Below the pieces are notes generated by a model. It worked only from the letters and a program-made list of their open reading frames with translations. It searched no databases and had not been told where the DNA came from. 64,000 bases of DNA from Vigna angularis (taxonomy: Eukaryota; Streptophyta; Magnoliopsida; Fabales; Fabaceae), in assembly GCF_016808095.1 (NCBI RefSeq), contig NC_068978.1, positions 30,019,306 to 30,083,305 of the forward strand. Reading direction: 5' to 3'. Both the position numbers and the translations under genes were made by a program. This document shows positions 25,568 through 38,569 of the stretch, piece after piece (position 1 is the first letter of the stretch; each line of letters starts with the position of its first letter).

Positions 25568-27375
25568 TGTAAGACCCATGAAAAATATCTATAATAGTAA
25601 ATTTTAGCATTTTATTAGTAATAATAATTTTAATGGATAGAAAATTATGGTAGAAAAATTAAAATTTTTGATATAAAATTATAGTAATTCTAGAAGGAGA
25701 GTTTCAAATTTTTAATAACTTATTTAGGATTTTTTTAAGAATAGTGAATAGTGAAAAGTGAATAGTAAAAAGTGAATAGTAAAAAAATAAAAGAAAAAAA
25801 AAAGAAAATTGAAAGGATAAGAATTCCTACGTAGCATGGAAGGAGTTAGGATCAGATTTGATCAAGTTGATGAATGAAATATTATTTTTAAAATAATAAA
25901 TAATATTAAAAAATTAATGAATAGTAAAAAAATTTACCTATAAATAGCCACGGGAGGGAAGGGTATTCTGCACCAAGAAGAAGAAGAATCAAGTGAGAGC
26001 TTGAGAAATAGAGAAGAAAGAGTTAGGGAGAAATTTTTAGTTGCAAGAAGAGTAGAGGTTCTGAAGAGTTTTTGGGGAAACAAATTCGGAGCAAGAGAAG
26101 TCTAGAATAGAGGTAGGGGATCTAACCTTTCTAAGCTTTTATATTCTGATTTAGTATTGTTTATTAGTATGCATGTCTTGAAATTATGTGAGAATACTGT
26201 TAATGCTTAATGTATATTTATTTATATTGAATTTCTGTGTTAATATTATGTGTTGTTATTTTGAATTTGTAAATAAGAAATTTGTTAAAACTAGTTGAGG
26301 AACACTTTGGCTAAGGAAAGACTTGATACTTAAGTTGTCCATTGTGATGCACCTCTCTTTCATGGAAGTCTACTCGACAAGCTTTTAACTTAAATCTTGT
26401 CGAACAGATTATGTACTGTTAAACTATTGTGCAATATATCTCGTTGGAATGAATTCATGTTATTGTGGTAGATACGAAATTATGAATTTTAATTGTGATG
26501 ATTGTAATTTATTATATTGGATTTGAATTTATGCGTCTGAACATGGTATGAGAATTATGGGGAGATTTCGTAATGATATGATATGAGTTGAGGAATGTGA
26601 GCATGGTATGAGTCTCATGGAGAGATTCTGTAATGACATGGTATGTGCGTATATGTTGATGTTGAGGGTCATGAAGTTGGAGGTTATCCTGATATTCTAA
26701 TAATCATCCAGTCTCAAGTAGAGAAGGATGAATTTTGTGGTGAGAGGGACAGGAGGTCCTGGTCTATGTGCCGATTTTGGACATAGTGAGGGGACTAACC
26801 TTGTGAATGGTATGGAAGGCAGGATGTCCTGGTCTATGTGTCGGTTTTGGACATAGTGAGGGGACTAAGAATGACATCACAAGTGCGGAACCTCCCGTTG
26901 ATCACTCATCAACATATCGTCGGGATAAGTGCTTATTGGGTATTGTGGTGTTTATTGGGTATTGTGGGACGAGTGTGTAATAGAAATTGTGGTATGATGG
27001 TATGAGGGTATATGACATAATTATTATATGATGTTAGTATCAGAGCAATTATGCATGTTTTATAAATGATTTGTTGCATGTTAGCTCACCCTACTTGTTT
27101 GTGTTTGGGTATGTACGATGATCGTATAATTCGTTATACAGGAGTAGATGAAGGAATGTCGTCTGATCCAGTACCAATGAAGAAAGAGATCGAAGAATAA
27201 GTTAGAAGAATTCGAGTCATATTTATGATTTTATAGTTGAAATCTGAGTTTAAAACATGTATAGACATATATCAACTATGAATTTTTAAGTGTGAGATTA
27301 CAGGATGTTACCGTAAATGTAATATTACAATATATAAATTATGAATTATCCAGTGTGAGATATTGGAATGTTACA
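25568..27375 (+). mobile_element. Solo LTR of the second gypsy-like family, nested
   Basis: It starts TGTAAGACCC and ends GGAATGTTACA, 1808 bp, with a perfect 5-bp duplication AACTT at 25563-25567 and 27376-27380. Its first 200 bases closely match the start of the solo LTR at 47178-49986 (read on its minus strand), including the GAATAGTGAATAGTAAA minisatellite, but the 3' two-thirds differ, so it is a subfamily. In place of the hairpin array it carries one hairpin: TCGACAAG (26374-26381) against CTTGTCGA (26396-26403). Confidence 0.92.
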
Positions 27376-28274
27376 AACTTTCCCTTCTCTCTCTAGAACT
27401 CTTATTTTCCCTAACCTTGCTCTGTCTTCTCTCTACCATTCCCTCACATTCAGCCATTGCATGTTGGATTAGGTGGTGCTCAAGTGACCGCGGCGCAGTA
27501 AGCTTCGCAACCATCCGATTAGATTTTCCTTATTCAGCGAGGTTTGGTCGGGTCCTTGTTGTGTGAGGCACTGTTAGAGCATTCTAGTGGGCTGTACTAC
27601 TCAACTCCAAGGTAAGGGGAGCTAGATATTGTTTTCAATTTGCTTGCAGTATTTATATGTATGTTAAATTCCTTAATGGGTGTGCTGTTTGGTTTGCTTG
27701 TTTAAGCTCTAAAGTAAGTGGGTCATATATGTTAATGTGTGTGATGTATGAAATAGTAGCGTGACGTCTGTAAACTGAATTAGTTGAATCTAGCTGTTGT
27801 AATTGGGCGTGTTGGAAGTGCTTGGAGTGATAAATCTGTTATAGCTTGAATGAAATGGAAAGTTAAGTGAAATTATGGTGTTTTAAGGCAAATTGGGGGA
27901 AGTGAGGTAGTGATTTTGGGCATTTGGGGCCTAAAGCGCAATTGGGCTGTTGGGGCAGTCTTAGCTAGTGTATTGTGACTTGTTTGAGTCACTAAATTGA
28001 TCAAAATAGGTGCAAAGCAGTAGGATTGGGTTTTGGATCCCTAAGTTGGGAAAATTGGTGTTTTAGAGTTAAAATTGAGTCTTAATCACTTTAGAATGGT
28101 AGTAGGAATGCTTAGAATCATTTAGATAAGTTTAATTAAGTATAGAAAAGGAATTAAGGGTGTTAGAAGTTAGTAAAAATGGTTAGGAATGGTTATGTTA
28201 GGTGTTGTTCATAATTCTGCAGAATTATGCAGTTTCGCCGAGAGTGAACTGATAACTGTTCGGCCATGCGCTGC

Positions 28275-28470
28275 TGAGCGTTCGGTCTCTTAGGTAGCGT
28301 TTGGTCTCTTAGGTAGCGTTCAGTCTCTTAAGTAGCGTTCGGTCTCTTAGGTAGCGTTCAATCTCTTAGGTAGCGTTCGGTCTTGATAGTGCTCGGTCTC
28401 AGGTAGCATTTGGTCTCTCAAGTAGCGTTCGGTCGTAGTAGCATTCGATCTCTCTTAGTGGGCGGTCCTA
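28275..28470. repeat. Minisatellite (about 19-bp GCGTTCGGTCTCTTAGGTA units) in LTR
   Basis: About ten imperfect units are present, the reverse complement of the array at 9655-9985. Confidence 0.85.
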
Positions 28471-29511
28471 AATAGTGTTCGGTCACTTCTTCAGTCTTAC
28501 CTTTTATGGACCGTTCGGTCCTGTCCTTTAAGAAGTGAGATATCGTTCGGTCTCCACCATTCACAGGGTGTTCGGTCTTGCTCATTATGTGTTGATGTTT
28601 TCCGTTCGGCCTATATTCCTATTTATTCCAGTATCCTATTTTACTTAATTGTTCCAGGTTCTTTAAGGGCTTATATGTGCACTATCATGTTTGTGTTAAA
28701 GTGAAAAGTATCAGTATTTGACGTAATTCCATGATCCTCAAGGGGGGATACATGGTGGTGCCCTGAGTGTTTAGAATGATTTGCATGGTAGCTCAGTCTT
28801 GGGGGTTATCCTGAAACTACAATGGTCAATCATTCTCAAGTAGAGGGGATTGAATCATGTCGTGAGTAGTAGCAGGAGGTCCTAGTCTTGGGTGCTTCTA
28901 GTATGGCCCAAGGTGAGTGATAACGGACTAACCTCGTGAGTGTGGTAGGGTGAAACCCATTGGCAATGGCTTTGCAAAGCAGTAGAGGCCACCACGAGTG
29001 CATGACCCGCCATAGCTCGACAATCATTCTAAGTCCGGACGAGTCAAGTTTAAGTGCAACAAGTCATGTGGGTGTAGTGTACTGTATCTGTCTTTGCTTG
29101 CATATTGTCTGTGACTGCTATAACATGATTTTTATATCTAGCTCACCCTTGCTTGTGTGTTTGTGTTTGCTTGGGTATGTTTTTCTTTTGCAATTATCAT
29201 CCACTTGGATGTGAGCAGAGGCGGATGAGGTGCCTCTAGAGCAGGCTTTGGAGGAAGACGATGTTGCTGCTTAGTCTCCTTAGGATTCTCTTAGTATTTT
29301 TTGTATTTTGAATTACTGTTTTGTTGTCGAGGATTTCCCTGTGATTCCTATCCCTTTGAAATACTCTATTTGCACTTAAGTTTTAAATCATGTCTCATTC
29401 ATGGATGACTGTAAACTTAACTACCTTATTTAGAGTCTACTCTAACTGTCCTCTTTTATATAAATGTGAACTCACTATATTATATGCTTCTATATAATCT
29501 GAGATGTTACA

Positions 29512-32500
29512 TAAATAATAATAATAAAATAATAATAATAATAATAATGATTATAATAATAATAATAATAATATAATAATAATAATATTAATAATAAGGT
29601 CATATTATTTTAAAAGTAATTACTTTTGTTCGTGTAAAAATATTAATATGGTGAAAAAAACAAAAGATGCTTGTTGGACTATACAATTTAATAATAAAAC
29701 AAACTTGAAATATACATTAATTTTTGTTTTAATGGTTTTGTTTTTTTAGTTAATTAGGAATGAGAATAGTTTTAACTTAATTATTTTATTATTATGAATA
29801 ATGGTATGATTATGAAAATTGATTAAATCAGAAATTTGCATAAAAAAGACTAACACTGAAAAAAATAATTATAATTTAAAAAATGAATGGTGTGGTTTCA
29901 CCTAGAATGGATGACGTGTCTTGCTGAAGACATTAATCTTTTATCATTTCATTAAAAGTATAATCATTAATTGCATACACAAATCATAAAAAAGTGATAG
30001 GCACATAGAATATGCATAGAGTTAACGTTATTTATGCATATTTAACGAATGAGCTTGATTGATGCAAATTTTACCATGTGCAGACATAATTAAAACTTTT
30101 TTAAACGGTAGGATCAACTTGACATACTGCAGCGAAACTAGGAACAAAGAAAGTAATTAAACCTTACTTTTAACAAGACTGTTTAAATAATTAACATCAT
30201 TAACGTGGTTGAACAATCGGTACCAATTTTGTGCAGCGGAGTTAAAACGAATTTGATTGTTAAGAGCAGAAAAGCGTGTTCGGTCAATAAAATGGTTCCT
30301 TTAATTTTCTTATAAAACTTTTATCGAACAGTTGATGTGCTAAAAGTTTAAAGAGTGTAGGGAAGAGAAAAATCACACAAATGATTTTTATCCTGGTTCG
30401 AATCAACAGATTCTACGTCCAATTGTTAATCACTATAAAGAGCAATTAGCTATTTCACTAAAATCAGTTTAACAATTACAATAAGATGAATAGAAATTAA
30501 GAACAACAAAAACATTTCGTTCGACAAACGAATGGAAGAACCTTCTTTCGACAAATGAATCGGAAGAGACAACTCTACCAACTTGAAGAGAACCGCTTCG
30601 ACCTCTGACACACAAAGCGCGAGCTTCTCCTATTCACAAGACTTGACAAGAGTAAACACTATCACTTGAGAACTTCCTCAGACAAACTGTATTCTCAAAT
30701 GGTTTTTCACTCTCAGAGAGCTTCCCTTAGGCACACAACTCTAATACTCTCAAATGAAAAGTTACCTTCTAAGAGTTGTGAAGACCTCTATTTATAAGCC
30801 CAGGTTCGTGTAGTGTTAGAAACTGAAAAGACATATTACAACAGCCAGTGATAATTGATTATTATAAGTGATAATCAATTATCTGCGAGACTTTGGAACA
30901 ATTAGGTTATTAACTTCTTCAAACGGTCGACTCCAGTTCTTCACCTCCTTCCACCATTCGACTCGAGCCCTTACCGCCTTCTGTCATTCGACTCGATTCC
31001 TTACTACCTTCCATCGTTCGCCTTGAGCCCTTACTACTTTCCACCGTTTGGCCTGATTCCTCACAGCTTTCCACCGTTCGGCCTGACCTCTTCTTCTCTC
31101 TCTCCTTCCAACCCTTAACATTTTATTCTACAGGAATGGTTGGACTCAATTTTGTTTAGCTTGTGTTCAACGCCGTTTGGTTTTTAACTATGTTCGACCT
31201 TCATTTGTTAGTGACCATTCGGTCTTGTACATGTGTTGTGTTTATCTGTTTTGTTCGGCTTTCAACTGCTATACGTCGTTCGACCTTTTAGCTTTTGTGT
31301 TTGGTTTTCTTTTTCTCTACTTTGCATCTGGGCTCTTGTTCCTGTTCCTCGCGGACCAACATACAAGAATGTTTTTAAACTTAATACAACAAGGGTCTTC
31401 ATATTCTTCACTTTGTAACATCATCAAAATCATCATCTTCAAGACACCAATGCTCCTCATTGGTAACATAACGTGGTCCGTTTCATTTTCTTCAACTCAC
31501 ATATCTCACAAAAACTTTCACTACTTTTCTTCCTCCAACCAACCCACCATCTTTCATCAAAACCTCCACTTTATACATTTTCACCATCACTATACCTCCC
31601 ACATAGAAAACCAATCTTCCACACGCACCCTTCACCATCATTTTCTTCCTCTTATCCATTCCAAACTACCATCAACCACCATTAATCATCTTGATCATAC
31701 ACAAAAATGACAACTCCATTACCTTTACTTACAAACTCCATATAATAATATGACACTCTGCTTCATAAACTTAACACCACACTCTATTATGCTTGAAGGT
31801 AACAATACGATAGAACATACAACCCACTCATCACCTTTTTCCTCCACTATCACCAACAACATTCATCCTCTTCTTCCCTCCACACCCTTATCAAACAAGC
31901 TTTTCCAAAATTCATCATTAACCTTCATACTCACTCTTCCAACTATAAAAAGCCCAAAATCATTTTTATAGAAAGACAAAACAATCAGACAACTCACTGA
32001 AATTGATCTCTCTATTTTTTCATCACCATAAGTTCATTATTGAATCTAAAAATAAAGAGGGAGAAGGCATCAACATTGGTGATTCGTTCGTAACATCGGT
32101 GACTTGCTAATGATGTCGATAATATTTCTAGTTGAAGGTGCCCCTAGTCACAAGTTCAACAATAGTGGGGTGAGATTCGAGCCTCATGGAAGAAGAAGAA
32201 GAAGAAGAAAGCATTGGGAGAAGAGAAAGTTGCCATGGTGAGAGGAAGAAGATGGAGCGATAATGCTAACAAAACCTTTGGTGTGGCAGCCTCAACTCGG
32301 CTCAGAAGATGTAGCTGTGGGTAGAGGAAGTTCTATCATGGCCTCATGGAACCCTATTTCCCTATTTTTTGATTTAAAATTAAATCACATATTAAATAAA
32401 TTAGACGCATCAAATAAAATGGGTCACATTAGATGAACTAGGCCACCATGTTTATTATGTTGTTAATTATTTAAATGATGTTACCAAAAAGAACTAAATT

Positions 32501-32553
32501 AACGAAAATTAGAACTTGATTGAATAAGAAAAATGGATAAAATTGAGCAAACT
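29512..32553. other. Gene-free region with simple repeats and probable old LTR remnant
   Basis: It opens with an AAT/TAA microsatellite (about 29515-29600). From about 30200 to 31100 the sequence looks like an old LTR read on the minus strand: a TTATAAATAGAGG box near 30785-30795 and a CCTGGTTCGAATC-type segment near 30390, but no clean ends or target duplication could be fixed. At about 30915-31095 roughly five units of a 33-bp repeat occur (CTTTCCACCGTTCGGCCTGA type). No gene is supported, though 31177-31971 has overlapping open frames of low-complexity His/Ser/Thr composition. Confidence 0.45.
30915..31095. repeat. Five imperfect 33-bp tandem units
   Basis: Successive units share the pattern ttccaccgttcg(g/a)cctgattccttac, with drift between copies (caccattcgactcgag, catcgttcgccttgag, caccgtttggcctgat). 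Confidence 0.65.
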
Positions 32554-33303
32554 TGTCACATCCCATTTTTTATAGTATTTTATTATCATTGGATTTGTCA
32601 CATTTTCAATAATACAAAGCAGTTAACTAAAACAAATATATATAAAATGTTATTACAAATATCCAAAAATAAAATATAATAGCAAACTATATATACAATA
32701 TCCTAACTATTTAAAGATATTATACTGAACCAAGAGTGTAATAGGTAGTTATAATAACTGAGGAAAGCGCAACAAAACTTCCTACATTATACCTCAACTT
32801 CATCTTCTCCTAGCACCTGTCATCAGAGACATCGTCCTCTGCTCTCATCATAAAGGTGATCATCATAAACAAGAAGAAACAAAACAGACAAACAAACATA
32901 GATAAGAAAGGGTAAGCTAATGTACAAAGAAAATCATATATCACCATAGATCAAACAATCAATCTTAAATCATACAATTTTTCCCTTTAAACTTGACCAT
33001 CTAGATACTTATATTGATGTCAGACTCATGGGGGACCTGCCTCATGTGTGGTTAAACAACTTTCCCACATCAAACTACCACACACCAAGCTTAATTTGTC
33101 AAACATCAATGGCCAATACATGACCATCAGACTAAGGACCTCCTACTATTCTTCATGACACAATCATCTTTCTCTAATTGAAATTGGAAGTTATTAAGAG
33201 TGTCATAATCATCCCCCAATCCGGAGTTCCTACTTCAATACATCACACTATAAAGTAACACCAAGAATTTTTCCATGGAATTCCTTTTACTAAATACTTG
33301 AAC

Positions 33304-33373
<70 letters not shown>

Positions 33374-33650
33374 ATTATCATTCGCAGATCATTCATAATT
33401 ATCAACAACTATATATCATATGTCATGAACATATTTATAAGTATAAACAAATATACATCATATTAGAATAACCAATCCATTCAAACAAGAAATTATACTA
33501 TTACCACTCACAGGGCATTCATAATTTATCACAATCTGTACATACCATCAAAATAATCAACTTAAAACCAAACAGGAAATTAAAACCAAGAAAAACAACA
33601 TAAATTCCAAAAACAGGGCGCTCAACGAGCTATACTTCTTGTCCAATGGA
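32554..33650 (-). mobile_element. Degenerate gypsy-type LTR fragment (end uncertain)
   Basis: It begins TGTCACATCCCA, the reverse complement of a common plant gypsy LTR end (GGGATGTGACA). Over 32760-32940 it keeps the landmark order seen in the other LTRs: tcatcttct...atcgtcctctgct, then gatcatcat, aacaaacaaacat, aagggtaagcta. It contains an (AT)26 run at 33307-33358 followed by (AC)7. The far end could not be located, so the right border is a guess. Confidence 0.5.
33307..33373. repeat. Compound (AT)n(AC)n microsatellite
   Basis: About 52 bp of alternating AT is followed directly by about 14 bp of alternating AC. Confidence 0.95.
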
Positions 33651-36600
33651 TTTCTTCTTAAATAATCGGTTATCTCACCTAATAATCGATTATTCTAGAG
33701 AGATTTTAGACAAAGATGAATTTCTTACTAAAATAATTGATTATCAAGTAAGATAATTGATTATTCCAGTCAATTTTCAACTTTGATTTTTTTTTGATTT
33801 GGTTGCATCGTGTGGACCTCCAGGAAATTTACCAATTTCCTTTTCACCAACATTTCGATCCTTCCGCTCTTGAACATGATGCTTCTATTCAATAATGTTA
33901 TTATCTTACTCATGAATAAGAGTTTCTTCTCATCTTCTTTAAACTTATGTGATAGGTCCTCCCCTCCTTTTCCTTTGAGAAGAATTTTCTCTTCGATAAG
34001 ATGATACACCTCGTGTTCTAGTCATATATGCAAAAACACAATAATCTTCAACAACAAAATAAATATTAAATACAAATTTAAAATAAATATTTGAAATAAA
34101 ATGAATACAAATTAATACAACAAAATAATCTTGATGAACATAGTCTTCAAAAACAACAACAAAATAAATAAATAAACACCATAAATTAATACAAATTTAA
34201 AAATAAAAATTATTTCAAATTTGTTCAATGAGTTTTGAAAACCGTTAAGACCTTCAACGGTTTTCAAAACCCGTTAAAAGTTGAAGGTTTCAACGATTTT
34301 CGAAAATCGTTGAAGGCCTCAATGATTTTTAAAACTCGTTCTCAACTATTTTTTTCCACACCAGTTTTTTCATATCAATGCACAAATCAAACCAACATAA
34401 TTCAAAGTCTATAACTATGCAAATGTAAACAAAAACATAAATAAACACCTTAGCTTTCTTTTTTTGCTTTGAAAGAAAATTTGTTGTGCAAAGGGTGTTG
34501 TGATGGTATGTGATCCTATGAAACTTGGGGTGGTGGATTGGCAAAAGAAGAACAAAAATAAAGAAGAGAAGAGAAAAAGAAAAACAAAGGAAAGGGGCCA
34601 CTACTAGGTTAGACAAATAACAACAAGAGAAGAAGTGGAAAGGATTTTAAAATAAAAAGTGAAAACAATTACCTAAACTAAAAATTCATTTTACAAATTT
34701 CAAGTTCTGCTCTTATTAAAAACACCAAATGACATTAAAATTTCGAAATACAGGAAACTAAATTTTGAACGTAATAAAAACCGTCTATGAATATAACGCA
34801 TAGTATGTCATTTCTGAAATTAAAAACGTTTTCTGTGTCATTAATGAAAAAAAAAATCGTAATTCGTCATCCCTATTGATGGAACAAGGTTTATTTCTTA
34901 AGACAATGTTGAAGGCGTTGTCGTCTTACAATGGGAGAAATAGCGTACAGAAAGCAGAGACCATATCTTTGACTGTGTTCCAAATTATCCATGTCTAATC
35001 ACACCTCACTCATTTATTTATTTATTAGTCCAAATAGTATTTTCCACAATAGTTTGAGAATTTTAAAATGATATTTTTGTTAAATATGCTTTTGCACTGT
35101 ATGAAGAAGATCCTTGTAAAATCATAAAGAATTTGGTGATCAGTTCCATGATGAGTTTGGTAGTGTGGCGGCGAGCAGTTGAGAAGAGTTAATGGTTGTC
35201 ATTGTAAAAAAATTATTAATTTATAAAACTAATTTAAATAAGCAACCTAATTAAATTAATAAAATAAACTAACAATATTATCAAACATATATATTTTTTA
35301 AAATATTAAAAATCATAAAAAATTGTGTAATACAAATTTTATTCTTCACCCCTCTTGCCCAATAGTCGATTTTCTTTTTCAAAATTTACAAACAAAGGCT
35401 CATTTATTTAGGTTTTGCATGATTTGCAAACACATGTCCATATATATGTATATAACAAAGATAAAAAATAAATAAAATATTTGAGAAAGAGAATTTCAAA
35501 GTGAATGAGGTAGGTGATCAAAGCACAAAACCTAGTCAATAGATCCAAAATAGGTGTAAAAGGTATGAAGTATGATAACTTTTGAGTTGCTTGTGCACCC
35601 CAACCAAAGCTAGGAATATAAACAAAACACGACATAGAAGATAGTATTGGATTCTCGTTTATGTCTAAGTCAACCTTGTATTACGTTTACATGCTACGTA
35701 TGCACTCACTCTTCATTGTTTTTCCTTCAAAACAATTGCTTAATTTCAATGATTTAACCCTACAAAATCGTGTGAATGGTGTCATCACTTCTATTTTTTA
35801 TATTTCAATTTAATTTATATTATTAGACATATGAATATCTAATAATTATAGATAGATTTTGATGTTTTCATTTCTTTTATTATCTTTCTCATAAAAGTAT
35901 TTGGATAAAAGGTATCGTTTGATGTAGGAAATTTTTTTTTTAACATATTCCCACAACGTGTTATTAGATTATTTAACATAAATAATTATTGTTTTATCAT
36001 TTTTATGACTAATGGAATTATGTAGGTCTTTCTTTTCACTATGCCAAAGATTTGCTAAAATTAAATTTATGAAATTTAGATAAAAACAAGTTCTTGTAAA
36101 CATAAAGTCTTATGAAATTCATTTACTCTTTAAGAAGTAAATTTTTAAATCCACTTCAAATTTATGAAATTATATAGTTTATTAGACGAGATTATACCTT
36201 CGTTATATTATAAATTTATTTTATCTATGAAGTTATAATCTCTGCTTTATTCTGTGATTACCATAAAATATTATACACACACATTGTTTTATAAAACTTT
36301 GCTTCGTTAATCTAATACATGTTGGTGTTTGGATCTTATCTTTTTATGGGTATTGATTTATTTTCTACCAAGTTTTGTGAGTGAGAGTAAGAGAAAGCAA
36401 ATCTTGGTATACAACTTTCATGGATCAGATTCAGAGTTCAACTTTTTCTAAAACTTAATTGTTTTGCATTTGGGATATAAGCTACCTAGGTTTGCCGTTT
36501 CTTCAAGCAATCACAGATTCCTAGACAATCCATAAAGAAAGAAAAAGAACACAACTAGGGTTTCACAAACGGGTTTTGGAACATCAAATATAACTAAAAC

Positions 36601-37260
36601 AAATTTTAATCTTAGATCGATATAATTTTTAACTAACGATCAAAATCAGTAAATACTACTTTGTTTTTCTACATAATCCTTATCGAAGATCTTGTTTCAC
36701 TGTATCTTTAATTTTTGTTTCTTCACATTCACCTTTTATTCACTATAAACTTGATGAATTCAACATATTTGAACCATTTAATAGAAACAATTACAAATTT
36801 GAAAAGTAAATACTAATTTATCTGTATAAAAAAAATTCAAGATATAACACCAACAAAATTAAGTTCAATTACATCTTAAGACAATAAGTTAAGATTAAGT
36901 TCAATTACACTGAGATATTATTCTCCATCCGATACCTTAAAACAATAAATTAATAAATTTTCACATTTATATGGTATTTTAATTTTTTATTTTTATCTAA
37001 TATAAAACTTAAATTCACGATTTTGAACACAATATATACTATTTTTACGAGGAAAAAAAAGAAACAGGTGAAAGAATCATGTAGATGGCATGAGAGAAAG
37101 GTGTGGATGAAGATGAAGATGGTGTATATATGTAATCATTAATAAGTTGTTTCCTTTTATTTATCAACATTAATATACGTAGCTAAAGGCTTTAAAACTG
37201 AGGCAGAAGTAGGACCTTTTTCCATTAAAATGGTTGGTAATCTACAATAAATGATCTATC
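33651..37260. other. Gene-free AT-rich region
   Basis: No gene is recognised. Near 33655-33765 there are several TAATCGATTATT-like words, a motif repeated also at about 30850 and 50250-50360. A hairpin and a palindrome lie at 34232-34314. Open frames at 33770-34009, 34329-34616 and 35408-35635 have no recognisable domain and skewed composition. Confidence 0.5.
34232..34314. repeat. Adjacent hairpin and 26-bp perfect palindrome
   Basis: 15-bp arms at 34232-34246 and 34256-34270 (GTTTTGAAAACCGTT and its complement) enclose a 9-nt loop. Then 34289-34314 is a perfect palindrome centred on TTTCGAAA with outer TTCAACG/CGTTGAA. Such AACGGTTTT-type repeats resemble the subterminal repeats of plant CACTA elements, but no CACTA end was found. 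Confidence 0.75.
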
Positions 37261-37376
37261 ACTCATTCTCACTCCATATTCTACCTTTTCCTCTTATATA
37301 TTTGGCTTTCTCTCTCTCAAACCCTAACATTTTTACTCACATCATCACTATAATTAGGTAATAGTAATAAAGACCA

Positions 37377-37592
37377 GTGAATCATTCTTCCAACCAAATT
37401 CTCACAAATATGACATCAATAAGGCACATTCCTACAAAATCCAAACAAACACTTCATCTGAACAAATTAACCTTCTATATCAGACTTTTCATTCCCTTTT
37501 TCACACTCTTCCTACCCACAATTTATCACTCCACAGATATATGTTTTTTTTTATTAACAACATCCACCTATTTACTCATAATCAAAATATGA
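37377..37592 (+). CDS. Possible small membrane-protein gene, 71 residues (weak)
   Basis: A 71-codon frame with a Lys/Thr-rich start (MTSIRHIPTKSKQT from the second Met at residue 12) followed by two hydrophobic segments (about residues 33-50 and 54-70). About 75-100 bases upstream are a tatatatttggc box and a ttctctctctcaaacc pyrimidine run, the look of a plant core promoter and 5' UTR. I do not recognise the protein; the layout vaguely recalls the N-terminal membrane part of DUF4408-type plant proteins, possibly truncated. It could equally be chance in AT-rich DNA. Confidence 0.25.
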   Translation: MNHSSNQILTNMTSIRHIPTKSKQTLHLNKLTFYIRLFIPFFTLFLPTIYHSTDICFFLLTTSTYLLIIKI

Positions 37593-38569
37593 ATAGCTAT
37601 TTTTAGTTGGACTTTTTTCTTTATATAATGTTATTTTTTTTTCTATTATATAAAGAGATCAAATTCAGTATCATCTGAATCAACTGATTATTGCTAAAAA
37701 AAATCAGGAGGATGATCTAGCTAACTAGTTTATCTAGAACATTATAGTTCTAACGTTAAAAAAAAAAGAAAAATCTAGTAAAATCTATACAAGAATATAT
37801 TAAAATAATATAGGTGAATTAATTTTTATGCATTCTAATAAAAAGTATATAGTAAAATTGAAAGAAGCTCAATATATTCATATACTTTTGTACAAGAAAA
37901 ATAATTTATATATAATTCTACGTTACATTTTTCTTTTACTGAAAATGAAATTGCCAAAATGCCTCCTAAACTATTAACTGCCTTTTAATTGAATTAAACC
38001 TCTTCATGGTTCTAAATGTTTTTAAAACAATTAGAATAAGACATTAAACTGTTATTTAAAGAAGAAAACCCCTAACAATTTATTACACTTAACTGTAGTA
38101 TTAATCTCTACAGAGAAGAAAACCGTGTTCTGAATGGAAACTACACAAATCAACCACTTTGATGAGTAATTGTTGCACTTTATATATAAAATATCATGTG
38201 CATGCAAACATGATATGATCACATCATACATAATACATAGCTCCATCCAAAATATACAAATTAGCTACATTGATGCATGGTGAAAATCATTTGCAACTTT
38301 TCATTTCTCATGGTTGATATGATCATGATGTGAATATATGTTTCTAAAAGGACTCAATGATGAAAATTGTATGTTCAAATCATGCTATCTACAGGGATTC
38401 ATGTATATATATAGTTACATTAACTTTATTGCAATGCCCAAAACAAATCAAAGAAGGGGAATATTGAAATGGAAGGGAAATGAGGAAGGAATATTTGGAA
38501 TGATTTTAAGAAAAAATTAATCAAAATTAAAAATATAGTATCTCCTAACTGTTCATCTTATTTACCAAA
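37593..38569. other. Downstream flank of the ATL gene
   Basis: AT-rich DNA with no supported gene. The last 50-150 bases are likely 3' UTR of the ATL gene. A 60-codon frame at 38338-38520 has no recognisable features. Confidence 0.5.

Larger units (their letters stand above)
25449..29511 (+). mobile_element. Solo LTR of the first gypsy family, split by a nested LTR
   Basis: It starts TGTAAGGGTCTG and ends GAGATGTTACA, with a perfect 5-bp duplication TAAAT at 25444-25448 and 29512-29516. Removing the nested insertion and its target copy leaves about 2.25 kb, almost the same size as the outer solo LTR at 6041-19029, to which it is homologous in reverse complement. It holds a (CTTAGGTAGCGTTCGGTCT)n-type minisatellite at about 28275-28470. 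Open frames inside it are LTR sequence, not genes. Confidence 0.92.

Noticed and set aside
30385..30410. tRNA-like GGTTCGAATC word
   Set aside because: No cloverleaf arms around it; the context looks like an LTR leader.
31177..31971. 177-codon frame and overlapping frames rich in His, Ser, Thr and Phe
   Set aside because: Low-complexity composition, overlapping frames equally open, no recognisable domain, and next to a tandem repeat.
35408..35635. 75-codon hydrophobic frame
   Set aside because: No start context, domain or homologue recognised; AT-rich DNA often yields Phe/Ile/Tyr-rich frames.
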